Positions 45,595 to 57,637 are shown, counted from the stretch's first letter. The stretch: 64,000 bases of DNA from Gnetum montanum (GCA_015680685.1 MNCI01030846.1:510080-574079), one strand, 5' to 3'. Notes: generated from the letters alone by a model not told the origin. Numbers and translations: made by a program.

Positions 45595-47022
45595 TGGAAG
45601 AGGCCAATCTATTCAAAGTTATTGATGATACAGTTAGACCAACCATTTCAACCAATACTACCAATGAACAAATATCATTGTAGTCAGGAGAAGAGGACCA
45701 ATTGTAGTAATAGATTTCCAAGAACACCGCATCATTCCAAGTGATGCTTGAATGTGGAGAAGGAGCAATAGTTATGGTCATGTAACACCATGATGTAGTG
45801 GAAGTTGTAGAAGTGATCATAGATCACATTAAAGAATCATTTAATGTACCTATTGTGCCACCAGCAGATCTTATTGGAACTAGAGACCCTCAAATGCTAG
45901 CTAGTACCTCTATGATACCTGTAGATCATGATGATGTGTTAGATAGACTATTGCAGATAGGACAAGTTATGATAAATCTCTTTGATATTCCTAGTAATGT
46001 CACTGCAACACAATCTAAATTAATTACCATCAAAGAAAAATTAATCATGGGTGAAACTAGGGTAAAGCATGCTAAGAATAAGCTTCACCGATTACAAGAA
46101 GAGCTTGTAGCCCTAAGAGCAAAAAGGAGAGATCCTACTTAGTTCATAGCACTAGAACAAATAGCATAATTCAGAATTAAGTAGATCAATTTCCTCCTTA
46201 ATAATAATAAATACATAGTAGATGAGAAAGAAAAGGTAGTATGGAATGCTTCAGTAGCTGAAGCCTAATCATATGCCCATGCCAAAGCACTTGCTACCTT
46301 ACAGGAAGAAAATAAACACCTCGCTGCAGACAACATGAGGTTGACCATAGTAAAAAAGAAAAAAAAATTTAGAAGAAAGTATCCATTAGTTAAGAGAGTA
46401 ACTAATGAGGGTCAACCAGGATATGAGCCACATTGTGAGAGAAAATAGAATCCTCTCTATGAAGGAGTTATGTGCTATTACACAGAAATCAACAATTGAA
46501 ATTAGTGCATAGCAAAATGAGGCAAAGAAACATGAGATGCTCAAAGAACACTTTTGAGACCAAGTGGGCATGCACAAAGAAACATGAGAGTCTCAAATAC
46601 CAAGTGGGCATGCACAAGTAGCTAAATAAGAAAGAAATCCAAATGGAAAATTCCAAAATTAGTTCTATTATAGCACAAAAGCCTAGATGGAAATCCATCT
46701 TCGATAGCATGGCCCACACCTATCAAGTTGAAGTAAAAATAAAGACCTGTAGATAGAGGACTTGAAAGAATACATAGCATTAGCAAACCTCCATTATGCT
46801 AATTTAGCCATGTTAACAATAGGTTGGTCCAAAAATGAACTAAAATAGCAAGTAGAAATCACCTATGCCTTATATGTGAAAGAGTTTGTAGACCAAAAAG
46901 ATGCTATATAGAAACTTTAAGTAGCAAACTCAAAACTAGAAGCAATTAAGGCTGGCTACCAAGGCCAAAAAGAAGTAGTAGTGAACCTAGCCAGAACATT
47001 AACAAACTACCATGAACTCAGC
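45595..47022 (+). pseudogene. E2 ORF3, middle part
   Basis: It carries LFKVIDDTVRPT, the MLECGEGAIVMVM block, IPSNVTATQSKL, then the coiled-coil region (open for 114 codons at 45798-46142) and remnants of the SIFDSM and LANLHYANL blocks. It is cut at 47022 by B; the last codons resume at 58797. Confidence 0.7.
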
Positions 47023-47707
47023 TGATCAGTGGCGAGGTACCCCTACACTCAACCATACAAATAAAATAATTTCACGTACAATCTGGTCAAATTCCAAGGA
47101 CTAAGTGCTTATGTGCCCTTGTGGAACAAGGATAGGTTGGTTGATCATTGTCTTCGCAAGCTTACCTGTATGTCATGATTGTATGGTTAAGTAAGCTTGA
47201 GGCATATGATTTTTATAACTTTTATGTTTTTATGTCCTACGCTAGTAGGGAAGGAGAGAGGTAACTAAGTGACTAATTTAACTTAACTACTCATTAACTA
47301 AGTTCTAACTAATCCTAACACCAGCATCCGTTCCCACTTTCTGTATACATACTAAACCAGTGCAACATTGCTGGGATTACCAAACGCTTGAAGAGCTCAT
47401 CTTTATTTCCATACACAAGGTGTGCTCATGTACACAATGCTCGAATAAAGATTCATCCACACTTAGACCTGCTTCTATGGGCACTTGGAAAATACTCTAA
47501 CTTTCAAACAGACTATAAGAATTTTTCTACTTGATTGCTAAAAGACTTCTTTCCCAATTGTGCACCTAGGCACTATATTTATAGGCTTAGGAGAAACTAC
47601 TCTAATAATTAGAGTAACCACTCTAATAATTATAACAACTACTAAAATAATCACTAGAGTAACCTCTCTAATAATTAGAATAACTGCTAGAGTAACCACT
47701 CTCATAA
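47023..47707 (-). repeat. B 3' LTR
   Basis: 685 bp, shorter than its partner by an internal deletion of about 220 bp (after 47382) and fewer U3 repeat units (about 47597-47700). TATA box complement TATTTATA at 47576-47583. The poly(A) stem is at 47400-47451. The polypurine tract reads CATGGGGGTA on the minus strand (about 47708-47717). Confidence 0.9.
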
Positions 47708-49040
47708 TACCCCCATGACTGAATCAAAACTCATCCTCGAGTATAAAAGAAGAGAAATAAGTTCTTTACAAAATATTGGGAAGGTATGGAATTATTGACT
47801 AACTGACAACTGACGGTGGAATGGGATGACAGACTCAATATGCTTAGTGAACGGATCAATAAGCATATTATAACATTAGTGTTCATGACCATTATGGTGA
47901 ACACTCATACATAAAATGACATCCAAGCCTTTATTTAGCAGTTTGTAGAGAAAGAGAGAGAAAGAAATTGCAGCGTGTTGCAACCAGTGCTAAGATTGTG
48001 CCTTCCATTGTTCATCCATAGCCACGCCACCTAACTTACTCCTTTCGTAAATGCTCCAGTTCCAATCCATCCTGAGTGCTTCCTCCAAGCCCAGTCCATT
48101 GTTTTTATGATCACCATCTACACACACAACACAATCACAAATGAGCAAGGATAGATAAACCACAATGTAGTTGATACCTTACCTCGATATGAAGCACATT
48201 GGCTGACTTGTGGTTATTACAGAAATTGGTTCAGAGATTTATCACAGGTGACTACCCAAGGTGTAGGGGTTAGGTGAATAGTAAAATGGAGAAAATTGAA
48301 AAATTTGTGCCAGTGCCTCCACGACTAAGAGCGAACCTTCAGTAGCTATAAGATGGAAAAATATGAGAAACAAGAAATATGGGAAAAAATAACAACGGTA
48401 ACGCCAATAAAATGGATGTCATGGATGGGGATGAAATAAGAGATGATTGATTGTAGGAAATGTTTAAGGAAAAGAACTTAACAATTGCACCAAAAAGGAA
48501 TGCCAGTGGACCCTCCCCAAAGCAAGCTCATGCCTTTTATGCCCTGACAAACCCACAAACCAAAGAGTCCATAGGCTCTAGGAATATCATTTGGAAGTAA
48601 GAGTTAAAAACTTACCCACAAGAATTCATCAAAGAAAAACAATGCATCAACCCAAAATGGACTAATGATAAAACTAACAATGAGGTAGAAAATGGGAAGA
48701 AAGATGCAGAGGAGAGAATGGAATGGAATCCCAAGAACAAGGTTGTGTAAAGTCCATTGTGTATTTCATGGTTAAGATAACTAAGTAGAAATTCATACCA
48801 AATCTAGACTCAAACCAACCACATTTAGTGAATTCGCATCAATACACCTAGCCAATCCATCCTCTTGAAGCAACAAGAATGCCTTCACAAAGAGTGACCA
48901 TCATCTCGAGGAGAGTGAGATGGAGAAGTAGGAAGTGAGAAAGGGCCTTAGTTAGAGGGAACCTTGCATGGGTAACATGTCTTTCTAGTTTCATAATCAG
49001 TTCTTGTAGTCCATATTGATTTATTATGTCTAAAGGGTGT

Positions 49041-49823
49041 TGATGAGTGGCAAGGTACCCCTACACTTATCCATACGAATACAAGCGTCTCACACACGAG
49101 CCGGTCGAACTCCAAGGACTAAGTGCTTATGCGCCTTATGGAACACTTAAGGTTAATCAATCATTGTCTTTTCAGACTTACTTGTATTGTCACGATTGTA
49201 TGGTTAAGTAAGTCTGAGTTATATGATTTTTATAACTTTTATCTTTTTATCGCCTATGCTAAGAGAGGAAAGGGTGAAGAGACTAAGTAACTAACTTTCA
49301 CTATCTAAGCTTTAATTGTCCTAGCATCAGTATCCGTTCCCACTTGCTGTACACACCCTGAACTAGTGCAATGCTACTAGGATTACCAAATGCTATTTGT
49401 TACTGGGTTACCAAGCGTAGCACACATGCTCAAAGCGGTCGTACTGAATGCACTTAACTAGGAGTTGAGGTTTGAGAGAGATTAATTATCTAAGAAAGCA
49501 TTTAAGCATTAACAGTAATTAAATCCTATTTAGCTTAGTCCATATGCTATAAGGTTTATCAGAAAGTTTGTCTTTATTGCTGTACACAATTGTGTGCTTA
49601 GGTACAAATTGCTCAAATAAAGATCTGTTCACTTTGAGACTCCTACTATGGGCACATGGAAATTATTCTATCTCTGGAATGCTAAAACTGCCAGAGTTTA
49701 GCTAAGGGTCTAGATCTAGATGATCTTACAAGGGAAAGCCACCTCTTATTTATAGACAAGGCGATGGGCTGCGATCTCGCATACGCAATATCGCAGGGGC
49801 CGATGCGATATCACGTCCCATCA
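49041..49823 (-). repeat. D2: solo LTR inside B
   Basis: 783 bp, TGATGAGTGG to CATCA on the plus strand, flanked by a perfect GGTGT duplication (49036-49040, 49824-49828). There is no internal sequence, so it is a solo LTR left by LTR-LTR recombination. In minus orientation U3 starts TGATGGGACGTGATATCGC, with TATAAATA at 49754-49747 and a poly(A) stem at 49571-49623. U5 resembles B; U3 resembles D1. Confidence 0.9.
49571..49623 (-). promoter_or_regulatory. Poly(A)-signal hairpin in D2
   Basis: TCTTTATT (49571-49578) and AATAAAGA (49616-49623) are perfect inverted repeats in both orientations. GTAC occurs twice in the loop. It lies about 131 nt from the TATA box. Confidence 0.6.
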
Positions 49824-50300
49824 GGTGTGCTTTGAATTCTCACCTTTTTCTCTTTTCTCTCTCTCTCTCTTTTTTGATGTTTATGCATGAGAACCACACC
49901 ATGCAAAGACTTATTTTTATTCACTCAACTTCCTGATATTTGAATAATGTCAAAATGGTAGAAAACCCAAGAAAAACCATCCAAGCACCCAAGAGAATGG
50001 CCAGAACAAATGCATCGAATCCCCTCAAAGTCAAAACCTTTGAGTCTTTCCTTGGTTTGAAAAGTACCCAACCACTAATTCATTAATAAATTTACTTAAA
50101 AAAGGGGACTGTACAGTTCCAAGGCAAAGGATACCATAGAGTTGTATGGATGAGTGGATGGTGTGGACTCATTGCTTGTTTTACCAAAAGAACCATACCT
50201 TAATATCAGCATCATAATTCAAAGGTAAAAATCAAACATTAGCAATCAATATGATATAATGCAATCCACCATCATGAGCACTTATTGGATGATGAATAAA

Positions 50301-51850
50301 AGTAAATCAAGAAAATAAAGAAATAGTAAAAACATGAACAATGGTGTAAAACAAAAATAAGAAAAGTTGGAAAAATGTGTAAAACAAAAATTCAAAAAGA
50401 ACTAAGGGCCTAGAATGGTTAGCATAGGTGGCCATCTCCCCCATGATAGAGTTGGAAGGAGGAGGTCCAAAATAGTGAGCAAGGTTGTTCATCAATAGAG
50501 GTAGCATGTGTACTAGTTGTCCTAAGCTCATGGAAAGGTTTGGTTTGTTGTACGTTGACCAACAGTTTCTTGTCTGGGCTCTCAAGTTTGTATATTGTCA
50601 TGGCTCGTGAAGGAAAAGTTGCATAAATATATAAGGTCCTTCCCACAATGTTTGAAATTTAGTACGTTGTAGCACATGTGTGGGATTCCAGTAGAGAACC
50701 TTATCTCCCGGTTGATATTTAACTTTCCTAATCCTTAGGTAATGACATTGTTTATTGAATGCTTTGTGCAACTTGTTAGATGGTAGGGTAGCTAGTCAAT
50801 TTTCATCTAGCAAGTTAAGGGTTACTAACCATTATTTCTATGCTAGATCAAGGTCAAGGTTGAGGTCACATGCCGTGGATAGTGTATGAAGCTCAGTTTG
50901 AATGCGAAGCATTGGTAATTTACTGTACACTAACTCATAGGGAGAGTAGCTTGTAGGGAGTTTCCATGTGCAGCGGTATGCCCAAAGAGCATCGTTCAGT
51001 TTAGTGCTCTAGTCTCACCTAAACTTGCTAATGGTTATTGTCAATATCTTCGTAATTTCCTTGTTGGTGACTTCTACTTGATTGTTAGCTTGGTGGTGGT
51101 ATGGTGTAGTCAATTTATGCTCAACCCCTAAGTGTTGCATTAATTTTTGAAAAGTTACACCTATGAAGTGGGTACCATTGTTTGAAATAAGTGCATGAGG
51201 CACACCAAACCTATTTATGATTTTTTGTTGAACAAATCATGCAGTTGTAGATGATGTACAATCTTTAACAGTAGCTTCTTCTGCCCATTTTGTTAGATAA
51301 TCAATGGCAACAATAATATAAGCTTTTCCATTGGACATTGGTGTAATTGGCCACATAAAATCAATTCCCCAAATGTTTAAGGTTTCTAACGGTTGAATCC
51401 ATTATTGCAAACCCTCCATTCTAGCAGACATTCCCCCATCATGTTGATAGTGCTCACAAGATTGGATGAAACAATGGGCATCCCGAAATAATGTAGGCTA
51501 ATAATATCCTACAAGCAGGATCTTGATGGCCATTCATCTTCTAGTGTAATGACCCCCACAAGGACCCTTATGAGCATCTTAGAGAACTCGCACTTGATCT
51601 ATATCAAGAACACACCATCAAACCAAGCCATCGGGACACACTTTGTAAAGTTGTCCATTGATCTCCATAAAGTACTTGGCTCGGTGAAGAAACTGTTGTT
51701 TCTTCTTAAGGTTTAACTCTTGTGGTGTTTGTTGGGTGAGGAGATAGGTAAAAATGCTACTGTACTAGTTTGTCTCCATGGCTAATTGATTATTCACTAC
51801 ACTAGCAAAAATGAATTTATCAGGGAAATGATCAAAAATTGGATACTCAT
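50301..51850 (-). pseudogene. pol: B integrase
   Basis: Minus-strand order: HHCC domain with DAHKGPCGGHYTRR and GYY-PTLFRDAHCF-SCEHYQ, then IWGIDFMWPITPM (first Asp, about 51370), AIDYLTKWAEE, LISNNGTHF (second Asp replaced by Asn, about 51195), and NNQVEVTNKEI (Glu kept, about 51080). It is followed by WAYRCTWKLPTSYSPYELVY and a C-terminal domain with PGDKVLYWNPTH (about 50705). CATGGGGGAGATGG (50449-50436) follows its end. One catalytic residue and several stops make it inactive. Confidence 0.85.
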
Positions 51851-52350
51851 CCTCTTTGTTGTCCCATCACAATCGAGATAAATGATCAACAACTACATTC
51901 TCGGTGCCCTTGTGATCGATCATCGTTAAATCAAACTCTTGTAAGATTACAAGCCATCGTATGATACAAGGGCTTACCATTGGCTTATTCATGAGGAACC
52001 AGATTGCACTATGATCTATATGTATATATACTTTATATCCCAATACATAGTGTCTAAAATTTTCTAGTGCAAACACTATAGCCACTAATTCTTTCTCTGT
52101 GGTAGTGTAGTTAAGTTGTGCACCAACAATACTTCTACTTGCACAGTGGATGTAATAAGGACGCTTCTGGTAATCTAACTATGTAAGTAAGGCTCCTAAA
52201 GCATAGTTGGACATGTCAGTCATGATATGGAATGGTTTGGACCAGTCAGGAGCTTGTAGAATGGGTGTTTCTACTAGCTTCTATTTCAGAGTTTGGAAAG
52301 CTAATTTTCATTCCCTAGTCTACTAGAAAGGTATGTCCTTTTTTGTTAAT
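51851..52350 (-). pseudogene. pol: B RNase H
   Basis: It has MTDMSNYALGALL (catalytic Asp), TTTEKELVAIVFALENFRHY (Glu), YIHIDHSAIWFLMNKP (Asp) and DHKGTENVVVDHLSRL at the end. The stretch 51867-52085 is open for 72 codons. The main acidic residues are kept. It removes RNA from RNA-DNA hybrids during reverse transcription in active elements. Confidence 0.85.
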
Positions 52351-53160
52351 TACACCAATGGTTTTCCAACCTTTGAAAATTTCTCAATAAATCTCCTATA
52401 GTAGCCAGTATGTCCAAGGAATGATCGAATATCTTTGATAGTTTCTAGTTGATGGGTAATTCCTTAGATAATTTTGATTTTCTTGGGGTCTACCTCTATC
52501 CCTGTGTGTGAGATTTTGTGCCCTGGTACTACATCTTCTTGGACCATCAAATGGCTTTTCTACCAATTGAGCCTCAAATTGATTTCTACACATCTTTTTA
52601 TCACTTACTCCAACCGATCCAAGGCTTGATCAAAGTTTGCGCCATTAGTGGAGAAGTCATTCATAAAGACCTCCATGCCATTCCCTATCTGCTGTTGGAA
52701 TATGCTTAAAACTAGTTATTGAAATGTCATAGGGGCATTGCACAAGCCAAACGACATATGTTTGTATGTGAACGTTTCCCAAGGACTGGTGAACGTTGTC
52801 TTGGCTTGGTCTTCTAAGGCTATTTGTATTTGGTTATATCTACTATATCCATCCAAAAAACTATAATAGCGATGCCCTGCGATGGTGTCTAAGACTTGGT
52901 CGACAAATGACAATGGAAAGTGATCTTTGAATTTTGCCATATTTAGTAGCTTGAAATCTATGCACACCCTCCATTTGCCTCCCTTTTTAGGCACAATAAC
53001 TAAGGGGCTAACCCATTCACTATTAGCAATGGGGTATATGAACCTAGCCTTGAGAAGTTGTTCAATTTCTTCCTTAACTACTTACTTCAGCTTAGGGTTC
53101 AATCACCTCTATGGTTGTCTTCGATACTTCATGGAGGGGTCAATGTAAATTCTATGTTGG
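52351..53160 (-). pseudogene. pol: B reverse transcriptase
   Basis: It begins near 53130 with LNPKLK-VVKEEIEQLLKA, then YPIANSEWVSPLVIVPKKGG, RVCIDFKLLN, FVDQVLDTIAGHRYYSFLDG (catalytic Asp in YYSFLDGYS), FTYKHMSFGLCNAPMTFQ (open 52716-52994). The active-site box is EVFMNDFS (52648-52686), where Athila-type elements have VFMDDFS, so one catalytic Asp is Asn. GHKISHTGIEVDPKK follows. The motif series is the basis for placing B near the Athila/Tat lineage. Confidence 0.88.
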
Positions 53161-53683
53161 CATATCCTAGGATCTATTCCAATTAATTCGGGATATGACC
53201 AAGCAAAGGCTTTTGACCATTTATTTATTACCTTCAACACTTCTTGTTTCTATTGAGGAGCAAGCTTAGTGTTGATAATTACCGGTTTTCTATTTTTAAG
53301 GAACGTGTATTCCATATCGATGGGCAATGGTTTCAGCTCGAGGGGCTCCTACTTAAATTTCTCAAGGATTTCCAACTTCCTCCAGTTGATATTTTCAAGG
53401 TTAAGACTTAGAAGTTGGTGGTGGACTTGCTCTAATGCATCTATGCATATGAGTGAACTGCTTTCTTAATTAGCTGTCAGCCACTGGGTGTCTTCCTATT
53501 CTGTGGCTACTACATACAAGAATCTTTGTATGTTAATCACTTGTGCACACTTATTGCATGCAAGCAATGCTAAAATTTGCACAAACCATGACCTCTGCAT
53601 GCAATTACACCCTGTGTCACTGTATGCAATGCATGGAACTTTCTTCTTCTTGATCTTTCTGAATGTATTTTCCTTTGATATTT

Positions 53684-54138
53684 CTAGGGAATTCCTAGGC
53701 ATGTGTCGATGGTGCTTAGCCATGCTCTTCCCATTATGATTGGAAAGTCACCCATACCATTGTTTACCTGAATCACTAGAAAGTCAGCTAGGTACGACCA
53801 CCCACAAACAGTGGTAACAGTGTCTTCCATCAGTCCCAATAAGACAGTGATGGACTGGTCAGCCAACTCTAGACGAATGTTGCTCTTTTTCAATAGAGGC
53901 AGGTTCCAAGCCTTGTACATTTCTTGAAAAATCAAGTTGACACCAGAACATGAATCCAAAAGAGCCTTGCACAAAGCATTTCCAACAATTTGTAAGTATA
54001 TCAAAGGACTCCCAAGATTAGAGAATTTTCTGGGAAGGTGGTTAGCTTTGATCCAATCAGTGACAACATGTATTAGCATGACCATATGCGTTGAGTGTGG
54101 TAATTGTATTAAAGGGGGCTCTGAAGTTTTGATTGATA
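53684..54138 (-). pseudogene. B retropepsin (protease)
   Basis: Open for about 150 codons. It has GSPLIYLQIVGN, KALLDSCSGVNLI (D-S-G is DSC), then LELADQSITVLLG, a hydrophobic block with YLADFLVIQV, and FPIIMGRAWL (family GRPFL/GRPWL). The linker to RT lies at 53160-53680. Just upstream is the D1 insertion. Length and order match Ty3 proteases. Confidence 0.82.
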
Positions 54139-54143
54139 CTAAG

Positions 54144-55164
54144 TGATGAGTCATGAATTTGCTAGCTATGATATCGTAGCCATGATATCACAGCCCTGTT
54201 GTATCAGTCGCTGTGATATCACAACCCTGTTGTATCAATAGTCACGATATCGCATAGGCCGCAATATCGCGTACGCGATATTGCAGCCAACGCGATATCA
54301 CATCCCCTACGCGATATCACGTCTTCCCCTGCGATATCGCATACGCAATATCACAGTGCACTGCCATATCTATAAATAAGAGGTGGCTCTCCCTTGTTTC
54401 TAATCCAAGTTTTAGAGTAGCGAAGCTCTAGCAGTTTGATCCCTCCAGAGTTAGATTTTTTCCCGTGTTTGCTTGCAGTGTGGTGAATGTAATTGTACGG
54501 TGTCTTTATTCGAGTGTGCCGTACTTGGACACGCACATGACCGGCAATAAAGATTGAGATTACTTCATCATTGCAGCATTCACTTTGTTATTTATTTATT
54601 TGTTATTTCTTTAATGTTATTTATTGTTTCTCTCTCTCACCCTTAAACTCCTAGAACGCAGAATGAGTACGACTTGATTACGAGCATTTAAGTGTGACTA
54701 CTTGGTAGCCCAGTGGTGTAGCTAGGATCTACGCTTGGTAACCCAGTGACGTATTTTGGATTTGTACTTGGTAATCCTAGTGGCGTACCTAGGACCTACG
54801 CTTGGTAGTCCCAGTGGTAGTCATGCACGAAGTCCAAGATGTGTATGATTGATCAAGGAATCGGTTGCTCGTCGCACTTAGGCTAGATTAGATTTTCTTA
54901 CCCTTTCCCTCCTAGCTTAGCTTAGTTAATATTATTTTTCACTACCTTCAGGAGTAGCATTAGAATTAGGAATACATCATACACCTCATCTGGACTAAAC
55001 CATATGTGACAAATTCAATACTAGTCCAGGTGGGAAGACAACGAACTGTGACCTAAGGATACCTGTCTAGGTGCCACAACTAGCCCATCTGTGGAGTTCA
55101 ACCGGATCGCACGTGTGATGCTCGTTTCATATGGTTGAGTGTAGGGGTACCTTGCCACTCATCA
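54144..55164 (+). repeat. D1: solo LTR inside B
   Basis: 1021 bp, TGATGAGTCATG to CACTCATCA, flanked by perfect CTAAG duplications (54139-54143, 55165-55169). No internal sequence. U3 carries a dense run of GCGATATCGC-type palindromes (54168-54355), then TATAAATA (54371-54378), the poly(A) stem (54503-54553), AATAAA and four ACTTGGTAACCCAGTGRYG-type repeats (54708-54830). It is opposite in orientation to B and to D2. Confidence 0.92.
54503..54553 (+). promoter_or_regulatory. Poly(A)-signal hairpin in D1
   Basis: TCTTTATT (54503-54510) pairs with AATAAAGA (54546-54553). GTGT and ACAC in the interior could extend the fold. It begins 132 nt after the start of the TATA box. Confidence 0.65.
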
Positions 55165-55169
55165 CTAAG

Positions 55170-57637
55170 GCATCTAAGGAATTAGCCTCTTGTGATTAGA
55201 AGGGCTTGGTTGGACTGTTGGTTCTAAAGAAAGGTCTTTTCTTCATGAGGTTGTTGGATCCAACAGTAGGTTGAGAGTTAATAGCCCCTGTGGCATTATG
55301 TTGTTGTGGCTAGGTAGGGATTTCACCTTGCATCGCAGGAGCAAGTGGTAGTGAACCTATTGGTTGAAGAGATGCGGCCAGATGGGAAGGATGATATGCT
55401 TGTGGAATATCACCTCTAGAAGAAGGAGTCCCATAATACTCATGGGCTAGGTAGTGAGGTTTAGAAGTGATGTGACTAGTAGAGTCATGTGGGGAGATTG
55501 GCTACTGCATGTAATATCCATACAGGTCAGGTTGCCAGTAAGGATACTATTGCCTTGGTGGTGGCATTCCCTATGATTGTGGGTGCTACCACTATTGATA
55601 TTTCTTAATCGGTTGTGGTGGAGTTCCACTGGGATAATATGTTAAGAGTTGGTGGAACTACCTTGGGTTACCTTGAGGATAAGGTAACCTTTGAGGTGTT
55701 TTCCTTTTGTTTAATCATGGGTTGAGTGCATACACCCCAGACTCCTCCAGATGTGAGATTACAAGGCAACATCCCTTAAGATGGCCATATTGACATATCT
55801 CACATCCACTATCATTGTCTGTTTCTGAATCCACAACCTCTTCAATGATGGAAACTTTGCCCTTACCCGTGCTACGTGCATGTTTAGCCTCTTTCTTTTT
55901 TATTTTCTCACTACCTTGCTCTCTAGACTCCTCTACTATTTTAAGAACAGTTTAAAATCTATTGTCTAGGGAATCCCACATTTGGTCTACCTTTGCCAAA
56001 ACTTCTAATGTCATCTTTTGGATAGGAAAATTTTTCCTATTCACCATCTCTTCGAGTGATGACTCTTCTTCATTCTCACAAAATCTTATTCCCCTCTTCT
56101 GAAGAGAAGAATCTTAGTTATACTCTTCCACACTTTCTCTCTTCCATAGCTCACCTTCTTCCTTAGCAACTTGCTCCAATAGTCTTTGAATTTGATGGGA
56201 ACTAAACTCGGATAGTCTCCCTTGGGCATAAGTCCCAAGGGTTCTTCTCATTTCATGCCTAAGCCCATCCATGAGATGGCATAGTTGATCCATTTGCGAA
56301 TAACCATGGCTAGGACAACGATGTAACAATGCATAGTATCGGCCCATGGTAGCATCCAAGGGTTCATGTCCTCCTTGTTTCCAGCCTTGGATTTTCTTTT
56401 GCAAGTTAGACACTCGGGAGTACGTTTGGTACTTGTCATTAAATAGTTCTAACATAGTACTCCACCTACAAATGGATTCTGATTCTAAAGAATGGTACCA
56501 ATTTTCCACTTTGTTAACTAATGTCTGTGGGAACAAACTAATTTTTTTCCATTCGTTCCCTATTTTCTGTAAGGCACACACATCATGGAATGCTTGTAAA
56601 TGATTCTAAGGATCAACATTGTATCCCCCTTCAAATTGTGGGATATTGTTCATGTATAATCTCTTGATCCTACTACCTTTCTGGTGCCTTGTTGGAATTC
56701 TAATAGCCTTAATTATGTCTAACATACTTTGAGTAGCGAGTAGGGGTTCATTGTAATCAACTCATCTATGGCATCTATGATGCCTACGTTGTTCCCTACT
56801 CTCCCTTCTTCTATGTCATGACTCTCTAGAGTGCCCTCATCCCCTTTCCTAGTTGTTTCATCTATATCTTCCACTTTGCCTACCTTTATCCCCATGGTCT
56901 TTTTCTTTATGACCACATCTAGATATTGAAGGAGAGGGTGAAGGATATGATGAAGGTGAAGAAGAAGGAGAACCATCACCATGATAGTATCTGTTACCTT
57001 CTGTACTATGGTCTCATCCCCGATCACGATTGCAATCAAAATGTCCACCTTTATCATGAGTTCATGTTCCTTTTTCAGACCCTTTATGCCCATGGGGATC
57101 AGAACCTAGGTTATGAACAATGAAATAAAGGTCCTAATACACAACCCCTTGGCCAAAGTCAAGGGGAGGAACATCGTTATGTGGCAATCTGCCTAAGGTA
57201 GGTTCACCACCCTCATTTTCACTTAAGACATGTGGGGCATCCTAGAACAACTTACCCTTCAAAGACTTATGATGTCTCTCCTATTGCAAGTCCCTTTGAT
57301 GTTGTGCCTCTGTGGGACAATGTTCTCTTGAGTCATGGTCTTGCACAACATATTCTGCGTGTAAGTGCGGCATGCCAATTCATGTGAGAGCACGAAGAAG
57401 CATGCTCGAGACTGGACGATCGAGAGGTAACACTATGTTCCCTTCTAAGTCTCGCCAAAGCAGTTGTTCATCTTTATGGAGGATAAAGGTGAAGTCTAGT
57501 ATATACTCATCAAGATGAATATATACCACTCGAACTTGTTGAAGAACTGGTGTATCAACATCATGTGTATTATGCCACTGATTGTTTCATGTTTCAAACC
57601 TAGGCAATGAGGTGCTTTCATACGAAGAAGGAGACAT
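55170..57637 (-). pseudogene. gag: B gag
   Basis: The start at 57637 (MSPSSYESTSLP) matches E2 and C2. N-terminal block YILDFTFILHKDEQ and GNIVLPLDR, then a long charged region (about 57120-56720). The Retrotrans_gag core is 56581-56114 (open 155 codons) with VENWYHSLESES, FNDKYQTYSRVSNLQ, YYALLHRCPSHGYS and TLGTYAQGRLSE. A zinc knuckle GCEICQYGHLKGCC follows near 55790, then a Q/P/Y-rich tail with GYYMQ to about 55200. D1 is inserted just before the protease. Some stops and frameshifts. Confidence 0.85.

Larger units (their letters stand above)
47708..50300 (-). other. B spacer between integrase and 3' LTR (contains D2)
   Basis: No gene. Read on the minus strand it has the T-rich part (50400-50290), the GCATGGTGTGGTTCTCAT and ATTCAAAGCACACC segment, cut by D2, the part aligning with C1 27000-27330 (about 48980-48600) and GAGCTTGCTTTGGGGAGGGT (about 48515). 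An ATG at 48118 lies where ORF3 starts in C and E, but only about 410 bp remain before the LTR and no ORF3 block is present. Confidence 0.6.

Noticed and set aside
54168-54355. Centromere or origin element from the GATATC palindromes
   Set aside because: The run sits in the U3 of a solo LTR directly before a TATA box and related runs occur in other LTRs, so a promoter context explains it better.
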